NCBI GenBank assembly: GCA_963773765.1
Contig: CAVZCC010000006.1
Coordinates: forward strand, 496,001-560,000
Reading direction: 5' to 3'
DNA length: 64,000 nt
From: CAVZCC01 sp963773765
GTDB taxonomy: Bacteria; Actinomycetota; Acidimicrobiia; Acidimicrobiales; Microtrichaceae
In this document: positions 43,453 to 53,884 of the stretch, one piece after another
Numbering within the stretch: position 1 is the stretch's first letter
Layout of the letters: each line of letters starts with the position of its first letter
Notes under the pieces: generated by a model
Told to the model about the DNA's origin: nothing
Databases searched by the model: none
What the model saw: the letters and a program-made list of their open reading frames with translations, nothing else
Program-made: the position numbers and the translations under genes

Positions 43453-44340
43453 CGGTGTCCCCCTGGTGTGTGGGTCGGGCGTTCCCGCCGGGCGGTCATC
43501 CGCCGGAGCCCGGCCATGATGGCGGCCTGCTCGTCCAGCACCGGCAGGACCTCGTCCGCAGGCGCGGACGGGATGCGGAAGACGCACTCGGTCACCCCGA
43601 TGGCGGCGAAGTGCTCCAGCTTGGCCGGGGTGGGCAGCGACCCGAACGGCACGATCTGCATGGACTCCGGATCACGGCCGGCGGCGGCCACCGCCTCCTT
43701 GTAGCGGGGGATGGCCTCGGTCAGGCCGGCGCCGCCGATGGGGATCCAGCCGTCGGCGTACTCGGCCAGGTGGGCGAACATCTTGGGCCCGGCCCCGCCC
43801 CCGATCAGCACCGGGACGGGCCGCTCGGGCTTGGGCCAGGACCACGACGGCGGGATGTCCACGTACTCGCCCCGGAACGAGGCCTCCTCGTCGCGCCACA
43901 GGGCCTGCATGGCCAGGACGTGCTCCCGGGCCACGGCCCGTCGGGTGCGGTAGGCGACGCCGTGGTCCTCCATCTCGTCCTCGTTCCAGCCGAAGCCGAC
44001 GCCCAGCTCGAACCGCCCGCCGGACAGGTTCGCCAGGGTGGCCACGGCCTTGGCCGTGACGATCGGGTCCCGTTGCGCCGGGAGCAGGACTCCCGTCCCC
44101 AGCCGCAGCGTGGAGGTCAGCGCCGCGGCGGCGGCCAGCGCCACCAGCGGGTCGACGGACCGCTTGTACTCCTCGGCCAGCTCCGGGTCCCCGGTGGGTG
44201 GTGGGGTGCGGCGGCTGGTCGGGATGTGGGTGTGCTCGGGGATCCAGAACGAGTCGAACCCCCGCTCCTCCGCGGCCACGGCCAGGTCCGTCGACGCCCA
44301 TGGACACGTCGGTGGAGAACATGGTGATGCCGAACCGCAT
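43449..44340 (-). CDS. F420-dependent LLM-class oxidoreductase, one inferred insertion
   Basis: Starts MRFGITMFSTDVSMG (ATG 44340) and joins AAEERGFDSFWIPEHTHIP after an extra base near 44288. Removing it gives 296 residues. Other features: PLVALAAAAALTSTLRLGTG, GRFELGVGFGWNEDEMEDHG and VLIGGGAGPKMF, typical of luciferase-like F420 or flavin enzymes. An upstream in-frame ATG (44394) is possible but less like the family. It is divergent from an SDR gene 109 bases away. Confidence 0.8.
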
Positions 44341-44449
44341 GGGCCGGTCGGTCGACCGCACCGCCGCGCCCGGTGTCGCCTGGTCCGCTGCCATGCGGCG
44401 GGACTGTACCGGGTTTGTGCTGGATGTGACGGGGTGTCAGATTCTGCAC

Positions 44450-45358
44450 ATGGGCATCTGTGATGGACGTGTGGCAATCGTGACCGGGGCCGGCCGGGGA
44501 CTCGGCCGGGAGCATGCGCTGGAGTTCGCCCGGCAGGGCGCCAGGGTGGTGGTCAACGACCTGGGCGTGGCCCAGGACGGCAGCGATCCGTCCGACACCC
44601 CGGCCCAGCAGGTGGTGGACGAGATCGCCGCCCTGGGCGGGCAGGCCGTCGCCTCCGCCCACGACGTGGCCGACTGGGACGCGGCGGGGGAGATGGTGCA
44701 GCTGGCCATCGACACCTTCGGCACCGTGGACACGCTGGTGAACAACGCCGGCATCCTGCGGGACCGCATGTTCGTGAACTCCGAGCAGTCGGAGTGGGAG
44801 GCGGTCATGCGGGTGCACGTCCTGGGCCACGCCGCTCCCGCCCGCCACGCCGCGTCCTACTGGCGGGCCCGGTCCAAGGAGGGCTCGCCGGTGGCGGGCC
44901 GCATCGTCAACACCTCCTCAGGAGCGGGCCTCATGGGCTCGGTGGCGCAGGCCGCGTACTCCGCGGCCAAGGGCGCCATCGCCAGCCTCACCCTGGTGCA
45001 GGCCGCAGAGCTGGGGCGCATCGGTGCGACGTCCAACGCCATCGCACCGGCGGCACGGACCCGCATGACCGAGGCCGCCTTCGCCGACATGATGGCCGAC
45101 GTGGAGGAGGGCGCCTTCGACGCCATGGATCCCGCCAACGTGGCGCCGCTGGTCGTGTGGCTGGGATCGGACGGCTCGGCCGACGTGACGGGACGGGTGT
45201 TCGAGGTGGAGGGCGGCATCATCGGCGTGGCCGAGGGATGGCGACACGGGCCCCGCTTCGACAAGGGCGCCCGCTGGGACCCGACCGAGGTCGGCGCCGT
45301 GGTGGCGGACCTGCTGCGGGAGGCCGAGGCCCCGACCCCGGTGTACGGCACCACCTGA
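44450..45358 (+). CDS. Short-chain dehydrogenase (17-beta-HSD4 / MFE-type)
   Basis: A 302-residue SDR from ATG 44450 (MGICDGRVAIVTGAGRGLGR). The TGAGRGLG loop, VNDLGVAQDG, VNNAGILRDRMF, NTSSGAGLMGS and the YSAAKG catalytic pair match the (3R)-hydroxyacyl-CoA dehydrogenase part of multifunctional enzyme 2. The long C-terminal part (VFEVEGGIIGVAEG) fits this subgroup. It fits the acyl-CoA catabolic theme. Followed 48 bases later by selD. Confidence 0.9.
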   Translation: MGICDGRVAIVTGAGRGLGREHALEFARQGARVVVNDLGVAQDGSDPSDTPAQQVVDEIAALGGQAVASAHDVADWDAAGEMVQLAIDTFGTVDTLVNNAGILRDRMFVNSEQSEWEAVMRVHVLGHAAPARHAASYWRARSKEGSPVAGRIVNTSSGAGLMGSVAQAAYSAAKGAIASLTLVQAAELGRIGATSNAIAPAARTRMTEAAFADMMADVEEGAFDAMDPANVAPLVVWLGSDGSADVTGRVFEVEGGIIGVAEGWRHGPRFDKGARWDPTEVGAVVADLLREAEAPTPVYGTT

Positions 45359-45406
45359 GCCCGGCCCGGATGCCGGTGGTCGGTGGCACGACGTAGCGTG
45401 CCCGGG

Positions 45407-46477
45407 GTGAGCGCCACCACACCTGCCCCCGTCCGGATGACCGCGTTCAGCCACGGTGCCGGCTGCGCCTGCAAGCTGGGCCCCGGTGCCCTGGCCGAGG
45501 TGCTGGGCCACCTCTCCCTGCCCCGGCACCCGGACCTGCTGGTCGGCACCGAGACCGGCGACGACGCCCTGGTCTGGCGCCGGCCCGACGGCACCGCCCT
45601 CGTCGCGACGTGCGACTTCTTCATGCCCATCGTCGACGACGCCCGGACCTGGGGACGCATCGCCGCCACCAACGCCGCGTCCGACGTCTATGCCATGGGC
45701 GGGCGGCCGCTCTTCGCCCTCAACCTGGTGGGCTGGCCCTCCGCGCTGCCGCTGGACCTGCTGGCCGAGGTCCTGGCCGGGGGCCTGGACGCCGCGGCGG
45801 AGGGCGGGTGGATCGTGGCCGGCGGCCACACCATCGACTCGCCCGAACCGCAGTACGGCCAGGCGGTCGTCGGCGAGGTCGATCCCGACCGGCTCATGAC
45901 CAACGCCGGCGCCCGGGCCGGCCAGCACCTGGTGCTGACCAAGGCGATCGGCACCGGTGTGGTGGCCACGGCCCTCAAGCGCGGCGAGGACGGATCGGCC
46001 GACCCCGGCGGCCCCCTGCACGCCAGCTACCGGGCCGCGGTCGACTCCATGTGCACCCTCAACGCCGACGCCGCCGCGGCCGCGGCCGCCGCCCGCTCCG
46101 GCGGCGCCACCGACGTGACCGGGTTCGGGCTCCTGGGGCACCTGCACAAGATGGGAGCGGCCAGCGGCGTGGCCTCCGTCATCGACGTGGGTGCGGTGCC
46201 GGTGCTGGCGGGGGTGGCGGACCTGGTGGGCGCCGGGTTCGTCCCGGGGGGGACGCAGCGCAACCTGGACTGGGTGCGTCCCCACCTGGACCCCGGGCCG
46301 TACGACGAGGCCACCCGGGCGCTCATGGCCGATGCCCAGACCTCCGGCGGGCTGTTGTTCGCCTGCGATCCCACCGCGGCGGTCGACGCCGTGGCGTCGC
46401 TCCGGGCCGACGGCCACCCCGCCGCGGTGGTGGGCGAGGTGGTGGCGGGCGATCCCGGCGCGCTCCTGCTCCGGTGA
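45407..46477 (+). CDS. selD: Selenide, water dikinase (selenophosphate synthetase)
   Basis: A 356-residue protein; starts GTG 45407 or ATG 45437, both in frame. The N-terminal FSHGAGCACKLGPGAL keeps the active-site Cys and Lys (E. coli GAGCGCK), GTETGDDALVWRR and ATCDFFMPIVDD carry the ATP/metal aspartates, and TDVTGFGLLGHL follows. Makes selenophosphate for selenocysteine or selenouridine. No selA, selB, tRNA-Sec or selenouridine synthase is seen in the window. Its stop overlaps the next gene's GTG. Confidence 0.94.
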   Translation: MSATTPAPVRMTAFSHGAGCACKLGPGALAEVLGHLSLPRHPDLLVGTETGDDALVWRRPDGTALVATCDFFMPIVDDARTWGRIAATNAASDVYAMGGRPLFALNLVGWPSALPLDLLAEVLAGGLDAAAEGGWIVAGGHTIDSPEPQYGQAVVGEVDPDRLMTNAGARAGQHLVLTKAIGTGVVATALKRGEDGSADPGGPLHASYRAAVDSMCTLNADAAAAAAAARSGGATDVTGFGLLGHLHKMGAASGVASVIDVGAVPVLAGVADLVGAGFVPGGTQRNLDWVRPHLDPGPYDEATRALMADAQTSGGLLFACDPTAAVDAVASLRADGHPAAVVGEVVAGDPGALLLR

Positions 46478-47587
46478 GCTCCCCCGCGGGCGGTGACCCC
46501 CTGGTGTTCAACCGGGCCAACCCCGTGACCGAGGTGGTGGAGCGGCGGCCGTTCGGGTCCGGCACCGCCGTGGTCAAGGTGCTGCGGCCCGACGGCGATG
46601 TGGTGGTGGACCACTGGGTGACCAGTTCGGACCCGTCGCACTGGAACCTCTGGAACCGTGAGGACCGTGCCTACGCGTCGGGGCTGACCGGCGCCTTCGC
46701 ACCCGACGGCATCCGCGGCCCCGGACCTGCTGGACCGTGTGGTCCGTGACGACGGCGCGGTGGAGCTGTGGCTGGAGGACGTGCCCGTGGCCGGTGGCCT
46801 GCCGTGGGCCGACCTGGGGGACCACGAGCGGTTCGCCCGGCGCCTCGGCGCGGCCCAGGGCCGCTGGGGCCGTCCGGGGGCGGTCCCGCGCCACGAGTGG
46901 CTCAGCCGGGGCTGGCTGCGGTCCTACGCCCTCAGTCGCCCGCCGGGGCCGGCCATCCTCCACGACGCCGCGGCGTGGGAGCACCCGGTGGTGGTGGAGG
47001 GCTACGGCGACGAGCGCCACCGTCTGCGGGCCCGCTTCGCCGAGCTCTACGACGACGCCGACCGCTGGCTGGCGCTGCTGGAGGCGTTGCCCCGCACCCT
47101 GTGCCACCTCGACTGCTGGCCCAACAACGCCATCGCCGCCCCCGACCCCGGCGGGGCCGACGCCACCGGAGCGCCCAGCGGCTCGGACGTGCTCATCGAC
47201 TGGTCCTTCGCGGGCGACGGCGCGGTGGGGGAGGATCCCGGCAACTGGGTCCCGGACACGCTGTTCGACCACTTCCTGGAGCCCGAGGAGTTCCACCGGC
47301 TCGACCGCACGGTGTGGGGCGCCTACGCCGATGGCCTGGACGCCGCGGGCTGGCCCCACGACGCCGACGTGGCCCGGCTCGCCATGTGCGCGTCCGCGGT
47401 CAAGTACGTGTGGTTGCCGGGCCTGATGGTGTGGCGGGCCGACCATGCCGGGCCGACCGGGTACGGCGGCCAGGACGGCTATCCGCTGGCAGAGGTCTTC
47501 CGGCGCCGGGCCGTGGTCTTCGACGGCCTGCTGGGCTGGCTGGACGAGGCCGCGGCGCTGTCGGAGTCCCTCGGCCTGGTCCCCTGA
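46474..47587 (+). CDS. Aminoglycoside-phosphotransferase-like kinase, one inferred insertion
   Basis: Starts at GTG 46474 (GTGA overlap with selD stop). The frame shifts near 46717 (extra G); without it the protein is 370 residues. The kinase catalytic loop LCHLDCWPNNAI (HxDxxxxN) and metal site VLIDWSFAGDGAVGEDPGN are clear, and C-terminal helices follow. Substrate unknown; translational coupling with selD is notable but I would not infer function from it. Confidence 0.8.
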
Positions 47588-47601
47588 TCCCGACCCCGGG
47601 G

Positions 47602-48802
47602 TCAGCTCAGGCGCTCGACCACCATGGCCATGCCCTGGCCGCCACCGACGCACATGGTCTCCACGCCGAAGGTGGCGTCGGACTCCTGCAGGTTGTGGAT
47701 CAGGGTGGTCATGATGCGGGCGCCGGTCATGCCGAACGGGTGGCCCAGGGCGATGGAGCCGCCACGGGTGTTCAGCTTCTCCATCGGGATGCCGAGGTGG
47801 CGGGCCGAGGGCAGGACCTGCGCCGCGAACGCCTCGTTGATCTCGAACAGGTCGATGTCGTCGATCGACATGCCGGCCCGGCCCAGGGCCTTGCGCGACG
47901 GCCTCGACCGGGCCCATGCCCATGATCTCGGGGTTCAGGCCGGTGGCGGCCGACGAGATGATCCGGGCCAGCGGCGTGAGGCCCAGGGCCTTGGCCTTGG
48001 TGTCGCTCATGACCACCACGGCGGCGGCGCCGTCGTTGAGCGGGCAGGCGTTGCCGGCGGTCACGGTGCCGTCGGGGCGGAACACCGGGTTGAGGCTGCT
48101 GATCTTCTCCAGCGTGGTGCCGGGCCGGATGCCGTCGTCCTTGGCCACGACGCCGTCGGGGGTGGTCACCGGGGTGATCTCCGCCTCCCAGTAGCCGTTG
48201 TTGAGGCTCTCCTCGGCCAGGTTCTGGCTGCGCACCGCGAACTCGTCCTGGTCGGCCCGGCTGACGTTCTCGAACTGGGCGACGTTCTCGGCGGTCTGGC
48301 CCATGGCCAGGTACACGTCGGGCAGGCCGCGGCTGGGGCTCCCAGGTGGGGGCGCCGCCCTCGGCCCGCTGGGCGCTGCGGGCCCGGCCTCGTCGAACAC
48401 CGGGTTCTTGGGGCCGTCGGCCATGCCGAACGGGAAGCGGCTGGCCGTCTCGACGCCGCCGGCCAGGAACACGTCGCCGTCGCCGGACTTGATGGCGTGG
48501 GCGGCCATGCGGATGGTCATGAGCGAGGAGGAGCAGTAGCGGTTGACCGTCACGCCGGGCACGTCGTCCAGGCCGGCCAGGACCGCGGACACGCGGCCGA
48601 TGTTGTGGCCGGACTCGCCGCCGGGCTGGCCGCAGCCCCACAGGACGTCCTCGATCTCGGTGCGGTCCAGCGCCGGGACCTTGTCCAGCACGGCCCCGAT
48701 GATGTGGGCCGACAGGTCGTCGGGACGCAGGTCCTTGAGCGAGCCCTTGGCCATGCGGCCGATGGGCGTACGGGCGGTGGCGACGATCACTGCCTCGGTC
48801 AT
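47602..48802 (-). CDS. Acetyl-CoA acetyltransferase (thiolase), with inferred indels
   Basis: Starts MTEAVIVATARTPIGRMAKG (ATG 48802). Catalytic Cys in VNRYCSSSLMTIRM, then NEAFAAQVL, GGSIALGHPFGMTG and METMCVGGGQG-type end (VETMCVGGGQGMAM). The frame breaks near 47897 (extra base), and a short compensated stretch at about 48345-48390 reads in another frame (GGAPTWEP). Correction gives 399 residues. Degradative thiolase family. Convergent with the kinase gene 15 bases away. Confidence 0.85.
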
Positions 48803-48950
48803 GGTGTGTTCCCCTCTGGTGCGGCCCCGAGCGGGCGCATCGGTCACGAAGTCGGATGAGGTTACCCATGGGTAACAACGGGGGACCAATCCCGTGTTCC
48901 CGGTCAGGGCCCGGACCTAGGGTGAGCGGGACGACGGGGGAGGGTCCGAC

Positions 48951-49786
48951 GTGCACGAAGCAGCCGACGCCGGGACCGGAGTCGACACGACCGGGGTGGG
49001 GACGGCGGTGGTGGGTCCCGGCCGGGACGCGCGCGGCGGCCGGGACGGCGGGCCGCGCTCGCAGCTGTCGCCGGGGTGGGCGTGGTCTGCCTGGTGGCCG
49101 CAGGGCTGTGGCGGTCCGGCGCTGGCGACGGCGGCTCCCGGGGCGTGGCGGCGCTCGCCTCGGACGAGCGGCCCGGCATCCGGTCCACCCCCCGACGGCC
49201 ACCCGTGACCACGGCACCGGACACGACCGTGCCGGTGACGACCGTGCCGGCGACGACGGTGCCGGTGGCGACCGTGCCTGCCCCGACGGCGCCGGGCGCG
49301 GCCGGGACCGCCACGGTGGACGGCGGGGCTGCCCCTCCCGCACCCGTCGCGTCGGTGGACGGGGCCCAGGTCGGCCTGTCGACCGATGCCCCGGTCGAGG
49401 CCCCTCCCGTCGACCGGGCCGTGGCCGACCTGGGCGTGGCCGATGCCGTGCGGACGGCCCTGGCCCCGGCGTCCACCTGGGAACAGCGGGTCGCCGCCTC
49501 GGTCACCGACGGGGTGGACCTGGCCACGTTCCGACCCAGGGTGGAGGCCCTGCTGGGCTCCACGTGCGGGGTCGGGTCCCGGCCCGTGGTGGTCCGGACC
49601 TTCTACGTGGCCCCCACCTGGGCCCAGGTGTTGTTCACCGTGGAGGGACCGGGGATCCCGGAGGTCGCCCGGAACATGACCCAACTCATCTACACGTTGC
49701 AGGGACCGGACGGCGTCTGGCGGGTGACCAGCGCCCACCTCTCGTCGTTCGTCGACCTGGCCCTGCCCTTCTGCCCGCCCGCGTGA
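48951..49786 (+). CDS. Membrane-anchored protein A with Pro/Thr linker and a disulfide-type C-terminal domain (frameshifted)
   Basis: GTG 48951 (GGAGGG upstream) opens a frame (MHEAADAGTGVDTTGVG) that must shift near 49030, one base missing, to reach the membrane helix VGVVCLVAAGLW. A TTVPVTTVPATTVPVATVP linker leads to a C-terminal domain with two Cys (LLGSTCGVGS and LALPFCPPA), and GVWRVTSAHLSSFVDLA near the end. Adding one base gives 278 residues. It is homologous in its last 110 residues to the next protein (49828). Confidence 0.65.
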
Positions 49787-49827
49787 CCCCGCCGGTCCCG
49801 CCGACCGTCCCACCATCAGGAGCGCCG

Positions 49828-50466
49828 ATGTTCACCACCGAGGAGACCGGGCCCACCCCCCACATGCCGCCGCCGGCCGGACCGCCGCTCCAGCTGCCGA
49901 CGGACCCGCCGGGGGGCGGCAGCCGGGTGCCGACCTGGCTGGTCGTCCTCGCCGTGGTCGGACTGGTCGTGCTGCTGGTGCAGATGGCATCACTCCGCAG
50001 CCAGGTGGGCGACCTCGAGCGGCAGGTCCAGGACCTCCAGGTGAGCGCGCAGCCTCCGACACCCCTTGCCACCCCGGCCACCCCGGCGCCCCCGATGGAC
50101 CTTCCCCCACCCGACGCCGAGGCCGCCCGACGCCAGATCAGCGATGCGTACACCGCGGTGTTCTCACCGGGCACCCCGCCGGAGCTCTGGTCGGCGCTCG
50201 TCCTGGAACCGGCCGACCTCGGCCCCCGGCTCCAGGCCCTGGGCGCCGGCCCGTGCGCCGGTGCCGCCGTGGTGCTCACCGACATCCGGTTCACCGGCGA
50301 TGACAGCGCCGTGGTCACCTTCCGGTTCGCCGGGAGCGGACTGGCTGCGGCGGACACGATCACCTTCGCCGGCGGGGCCCGGAGGGTGGACGGCGCCTGG
50401 CGGGTGACGGGCTCCAGCGTGCAGTCGGTGTTGGACACCGCCGCCGACTTCTGCGCCGGGGGCTGA
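49828..50466 (+). CDS. Membrane-anchored protein B, paralogue of the upstream protein
   Basis: A 212-residue protein from ATG 49828 with AGGAGCGCCG upstream. Pro-rich N terminus, one helix (VPTWLVVLAVVGLVVLLVQ), a short coiled coil (LRSQVGDLERQVQDLQ) and then a domain with Cys pair (LGAGPCAGAAV and DTAADFCAGG) and GAWRVTGSSVQSVLDTA, matching the upstream protein's C-terminal domain. Type II topology, so the domain is extracytoplasmic. Unknown function. Confidence 0.75.
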   Translation: MFTTEETGPTPHMPPPAGPPLQLPTDPPGGGSRVPTWLVVLAVVGLVVLLVQMASLRSQVGDLERQVQDLQVSAQPPTPLATPATPAPPMDLPPPDAEAARRQISDAYTAVFSPGTPPELWSALVLEPADLGPRLQALGAGPCAGAAVVLTDIRFTGDDSAVVTFRFAGSGLAAADTITFAGGARRVDGAWRVTGSSVQSVLDTAADFCAGG

Positions 50467-50487
50467 CCGGCCGCCGGCCGGTGCCGT

Positions 50488-52531
50488 TCAGAAGCGACCG
50501 CCGCCGCCCCGTCGGCCGCCCGACCCGCCGAAGGACCCGGGGCTGAGGCCGCCACCGCCGCCGAACCCGCCACCGCCACCGAACCCGCCACCCCCGTACC
50601 CGCCACCGCGGGGACCCCGCAGCACGGTGTCCAGCAGGATCCCGCCCAGCACGATGCCGCCCAGGTTGCCGCCGCCACCCCGGCCGCCCCACGGGCTCTG
50701 TCCGTAGTCGTCCACGTCGTGCTCGGCCGCCCGGGCCGCGTCGTCGGCGGCGGACTGGGCCTGCTGGGCCAGTCGCAGCGCCTGTTCGGGATCGGTGTCC
50801 GCCAGCGCCGTGGCCTCGTCCAGGAGCCGGGTGGCCTCGGCCAGCGCCGTCCGGGCCTCCGGTCCCACCGCCCCCCGCCTGGTGGTGACGAAGTCCTGCA
50901 CCGCGGTGACCCGTGACCGGGCCGCACCCAGGGCCTGGGTCAGCAACGCCGCGGCGCGCTCGGCCCGGGCCCGCCGCTCCCGGAACCCGGACAGCGCCTC
51001 GTCCAGGGCGGCGCCGGCACCAGAGAGTTGCTGCATCAGGGCGATCGGGTCGACGGGTCCGGCCCGTCGGGCGGCCTCCACCTGGTCGGCGGCCTGGCGG
51101 GCCGCAGCGGCCGGCCCGCGCAGGGTGTCGGCCCCGGGATCGCCGGTCGCCAACGCGTCGGCCTCGGCCAGGTCCGTGCGGACCTCCGCCAGCGCTCCAT
51201 CCAGTCCGGTCGACGCCTCGGCCAGGTCCCGATCGGCCCGGGTCAGGCCGTCGAGCAACAGGTCGGCCGATGCCACCGCCTCCTCCGCCGCGCTGGAGGC
51301 GAGGGCTGCCTGGTTCCGGTCACCGGCCGCCACCGCGGCCTCGCCCGAGGCCACCGTCCGCGCCGCGAAGCCCAGGCGCTCCCGGGCCTGGTCCAGGTTG
51401 GTGGCCACGGTGGCCAGCGCCGCTTCGGGATAGGTCGCCCGGAGCGCCGCCCAGGTGCGGTCCCCGTCGGGGAGGCGGGCCGAGACCCGCTCGGCCTCCA
51501 CGCGCAGCGCGGCGAGCAGTTCCGGGGCGCGCCCGGCGCGGTCCCGGAGCTGTTCGAAGCGCTCCGTCTGGCCGTCCAACGTGGTGTCGGCGCTGGTGCA
51601 GCGCCCGATGATCTCCTTGAGCAACGCGCGCCGGGCCGGTTCGTCGCGCTCGGTGCCGTCGTTGAGCTGCTGCAACACGCCCCAGCCCGCCGCGACCTGG
51701 CCCGACGCCGCGGCCAGGGCATCACGGAACGGGGCGGTGGCGGCCTCACCGAACTCACGGGTGGCAACGTCCAGGTCGAAGGCGCTGCTCTTCAGGGCGT
51801 CGTCCAGCTCCACCAGCTGCGCACTGGCCCGGGTGGTGAGCTCCTCGATGGGCATCACGTCCAACGGGTCCGCGGCGGCGCCCGTCCCGGCGGGAGCCCG
51901 CCGCCGACGGCCCAGGAACCAGACCAGCGCCGCTCCACCCAGCAGGGCTGCGACCACCAGTGCGATGAGGAGCCCGGAGCGTCCGCCGGCGTCGGTCCCC
52001 GCCTCGTCCCCTCCGCCGGTGGCGGTGCCCGTGCCGGCCAGCTCCTCCCGGTAGCCGTCGGCGGCGGCGATGGCGGCCCCTCCCCAGTCGCCGTCCTGGA
52101 GCTGGGTCTCGATGCGACCGCCCGCGACCGCCTCCAGCTGGGCGTCGGTCAGGGGGAACCCCTCGTCCACCGACCAGGCGTACTGGCGGTCGCCGACGGC
52201 CACCGCCAGCAGGGCGTCGTTCAGGCCGAGCCCGTTGGAGCGGGCCACCTGGTCGGCCCAGTCCTGGGACGGGGTGCCGTCGAAGGACTCCACGAACACG
52301 ACGAACAGCTGGACCCCCTCCTCGGTGCGCAACCGGTCGAGGGCCGCCTCCACATCCGCCGTGCGGTCACCCAGCACCCCGGCGGTGTCGGTGACCTGGC
52401 CGTCGGTGGCCAGGGCGATGGTGGGCGGCTCGGCGGTGGCGGCGCCGACCGGTGGGGCGGCACCGACCACCGCTGCCGTCACGACCGACAGACGCGGCGA
52501 CGACCAGCAGGACCTGTGTGCGACGGAGCAT
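50488..52531 (-). CDS. TPM-domain membrane protein with glycine-rich tail (one inferred insertion)
   Basis: Starts MLRRTQVLLVVAAS at ATG 52531 (GGAGGG upstream); an extra base near 52487 breaks the signal peptide. Then the TPM domain (VTDTAGVLGDRTADVEAALD, GVQLFVVFVESFDG, LLAVAVGDRQYAWSVDEG), one membrane helix (LLIALVVAALLGGAALVWFL), about 330 residues of long coiled-coil helices, and a Gly-rich C terminus (GGGGFGGGGGFGGGGG). 680 residues when corrected. TPM proteins are envelope proteins; the function of this long helical type is not known to me. Confidence 0.8.
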
Positions 52532-52570
52532 CGACCCTCCCGTTGGGACGGGCCGAACGGTACTCGTCGG

Positions 52571-53045
52571 TCAGGGGAAGAAGCGGCTCACCGTGTCGGC
52601 CACGCAGGCGGGCTTGCCGCTCACGCCGCCGTCGGCGTCCTCGGCCTCGACCGTGACGCGCACCACGACCTGGACCCCGCCCTTCTCCTCGGACGCGGCC
52701 ACGATCCCACCCCGGGCGCGGACCCGGGCCCCGGCCGGCACCGGCGACGGGAACCGCACCTTCTCGAGTCCCACGTTGACGCCCATCGAGGCGCCGTCGA
52801 CCCGGAGCAGCTCGGGCAGGAACAGGTTGACCATGGACAGCGTCAGGTAGCCGTGGGCGATCGGACCCCCGAAGGGGGACTCGGCGGTGGCCCGTTCCAC
52901 GTCCACATGGATCCACTGATGATCGCCCGGTGGCATCCGCGAAGAGGCCGATGCGGTCCTGGGTCACCTCCACCCAGTCCGTGGTGCCGAGGTCGGTTCC
53001 GACCAGGTCCAGCAGGGCGGCGGGGCTGTCCACGGTGGTGGTCAT
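52571..53045 (-). CDS. MaoC-family (R)-specific enoyl-CoA hydratase, one inferred insertion
   Basis: From ATG 53045 (MTTTVDSPAALLDLVG), frame broken near 52927 (CCC for CC). Corrected it is 157 residues. Motifs: FADATGDHQWIHVD (the hydratase 2 catalytic Asp-His), FGGPIAHGYLTLSMV and GLEKVRFPSPVPAGARVR. The family hydrates 2-enoyl-CoAs or supplies PHA synthesis. It is 21 bases after the SDR stop; the ACAD-SDR-MaoC order fits one operon. Confidence 0.85.
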
Positions 53046-53066
53046 GACGGTCTCCGGTTCACAGGG

Positions 53067-53852
53067 TCAGGGATGCTGGCTGGACACGGCGAGGACCTCG
53101 CCGGTCATGTAGCTGGACAGGTCGCTGGCCAGGAACACCATCACGTTCGCGATCTCCCAGGGTTCGGCGGCCCGGCCGAAGGCCTCCCGTGAGGTCAGCT
53201 CCTCCAGCAACCCGGGGGGCGTGACCTTGGCCAGGTTGGCGTGCATGGCCAGGCTGGGCGACACCGCGTTGATGCGGACGCCGTGCTCCGCCGCCTCCAT
53301 CGCCGCGGAGCGGGTGAGCGCCATCACGCCGGCCTTGGCCGCGGCGTAGTGGGACTGCTTCTCCTGGGCCCGCCACCCGAGCACGGAGGCGTTGTTGACC
53401 ACGGCGCCGTGGCCCTGGGCGTACATGACCGGCAGCACGGCCCGGAGGCAGCGGAAGGTGCCGGTCAGCGTCACGTCGATGACCCGGTCCCACTCCTCGT
53501 CGCTCAACTCGGTGACCAGGCCGTTGCCGCCCAGGCCGGCGTTGTTCATCCACACGTCGATGCCGCCGAGCTCCGCCTGTGCCGCGGCCACCAGGGCGCG
53601 GACGTCGGTCTCGTCGGTCACGTTGCACACCACCGCCGGGGGCCGGGTGCCGAACTCCTCGGCCAGCGCGTCGGCCGTCTCGCCGATGCGTCGTTCGTGG
53701 GCGTCGGAGACGACCACCCGTGCCCCCTCCAGGAGGCAGCGTCGGGCCAGGGCACCGCCGATGCCGGTGCCGGCGGCGGCGGTGATGACCACGCGCCTGC
53801 CGTCCAGCAGTCCGCGGCCGGGGGGCTCGGTGGGCACGTCGGCTGCGGTCAT
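53067..53852 (-). CDS. Short-chain dehydrogenase
   Basis: A 261-residue SDR with start ATG 53852 and GGAGG upstream. TAAAGTGIGGALARR (cofactor loop), WMNNAGLGGNG, NNASVLGWRAQEKQSHY and HYAAAKAGVMALTRSAAME (catalytic Tyr-Lys). As read, the acyl-CoA dehydrogenase frame upstream continues into this gene without a stop, but this is best explained by an extra base near 53900. An alternative start is ATG 53888, overlapping the ACAD TGA as ATGA. Gene order ACAD-SDR-MaoC suggests an acyl-CoA oxidation operon. Confidence 0.88.
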   Translation of the reverse strand: MTAADVPTEPPGRGLLDGRRVVITAAAGTGIGGALARRCLLEGARVVVSDAHERRIGETADALAEEFGTRPPAVVCNVTDETDVRALVAAAQAELGGIDVWMNNAGLGGNGLVTELSDEEWDRVIDVTLTGTFRCLRAVLPVMYAQGHGAVVNNASVLGWRAQEKQSHYAAAKAGVMALTRSAAMEAAEHGVRINAVSPSLAMHANLAKVTPPGLLEELTSREAFGRAAEPWEIANVMVFLASDLSSYMTGEVLAVSSQHP

Positions 53853-53884
53853 CGCTGGTCCTCCGGTGGGGCGGGTGGTGTGCG

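Noticed and set aside
45407..47587. Selenocysteine TGA codon within selD or its neighbour.
   Set aside because: The active-site residue is encoded as Cys (GAGCACK), and the phosphotransferase break is a frameshift without an in-frame TGA.
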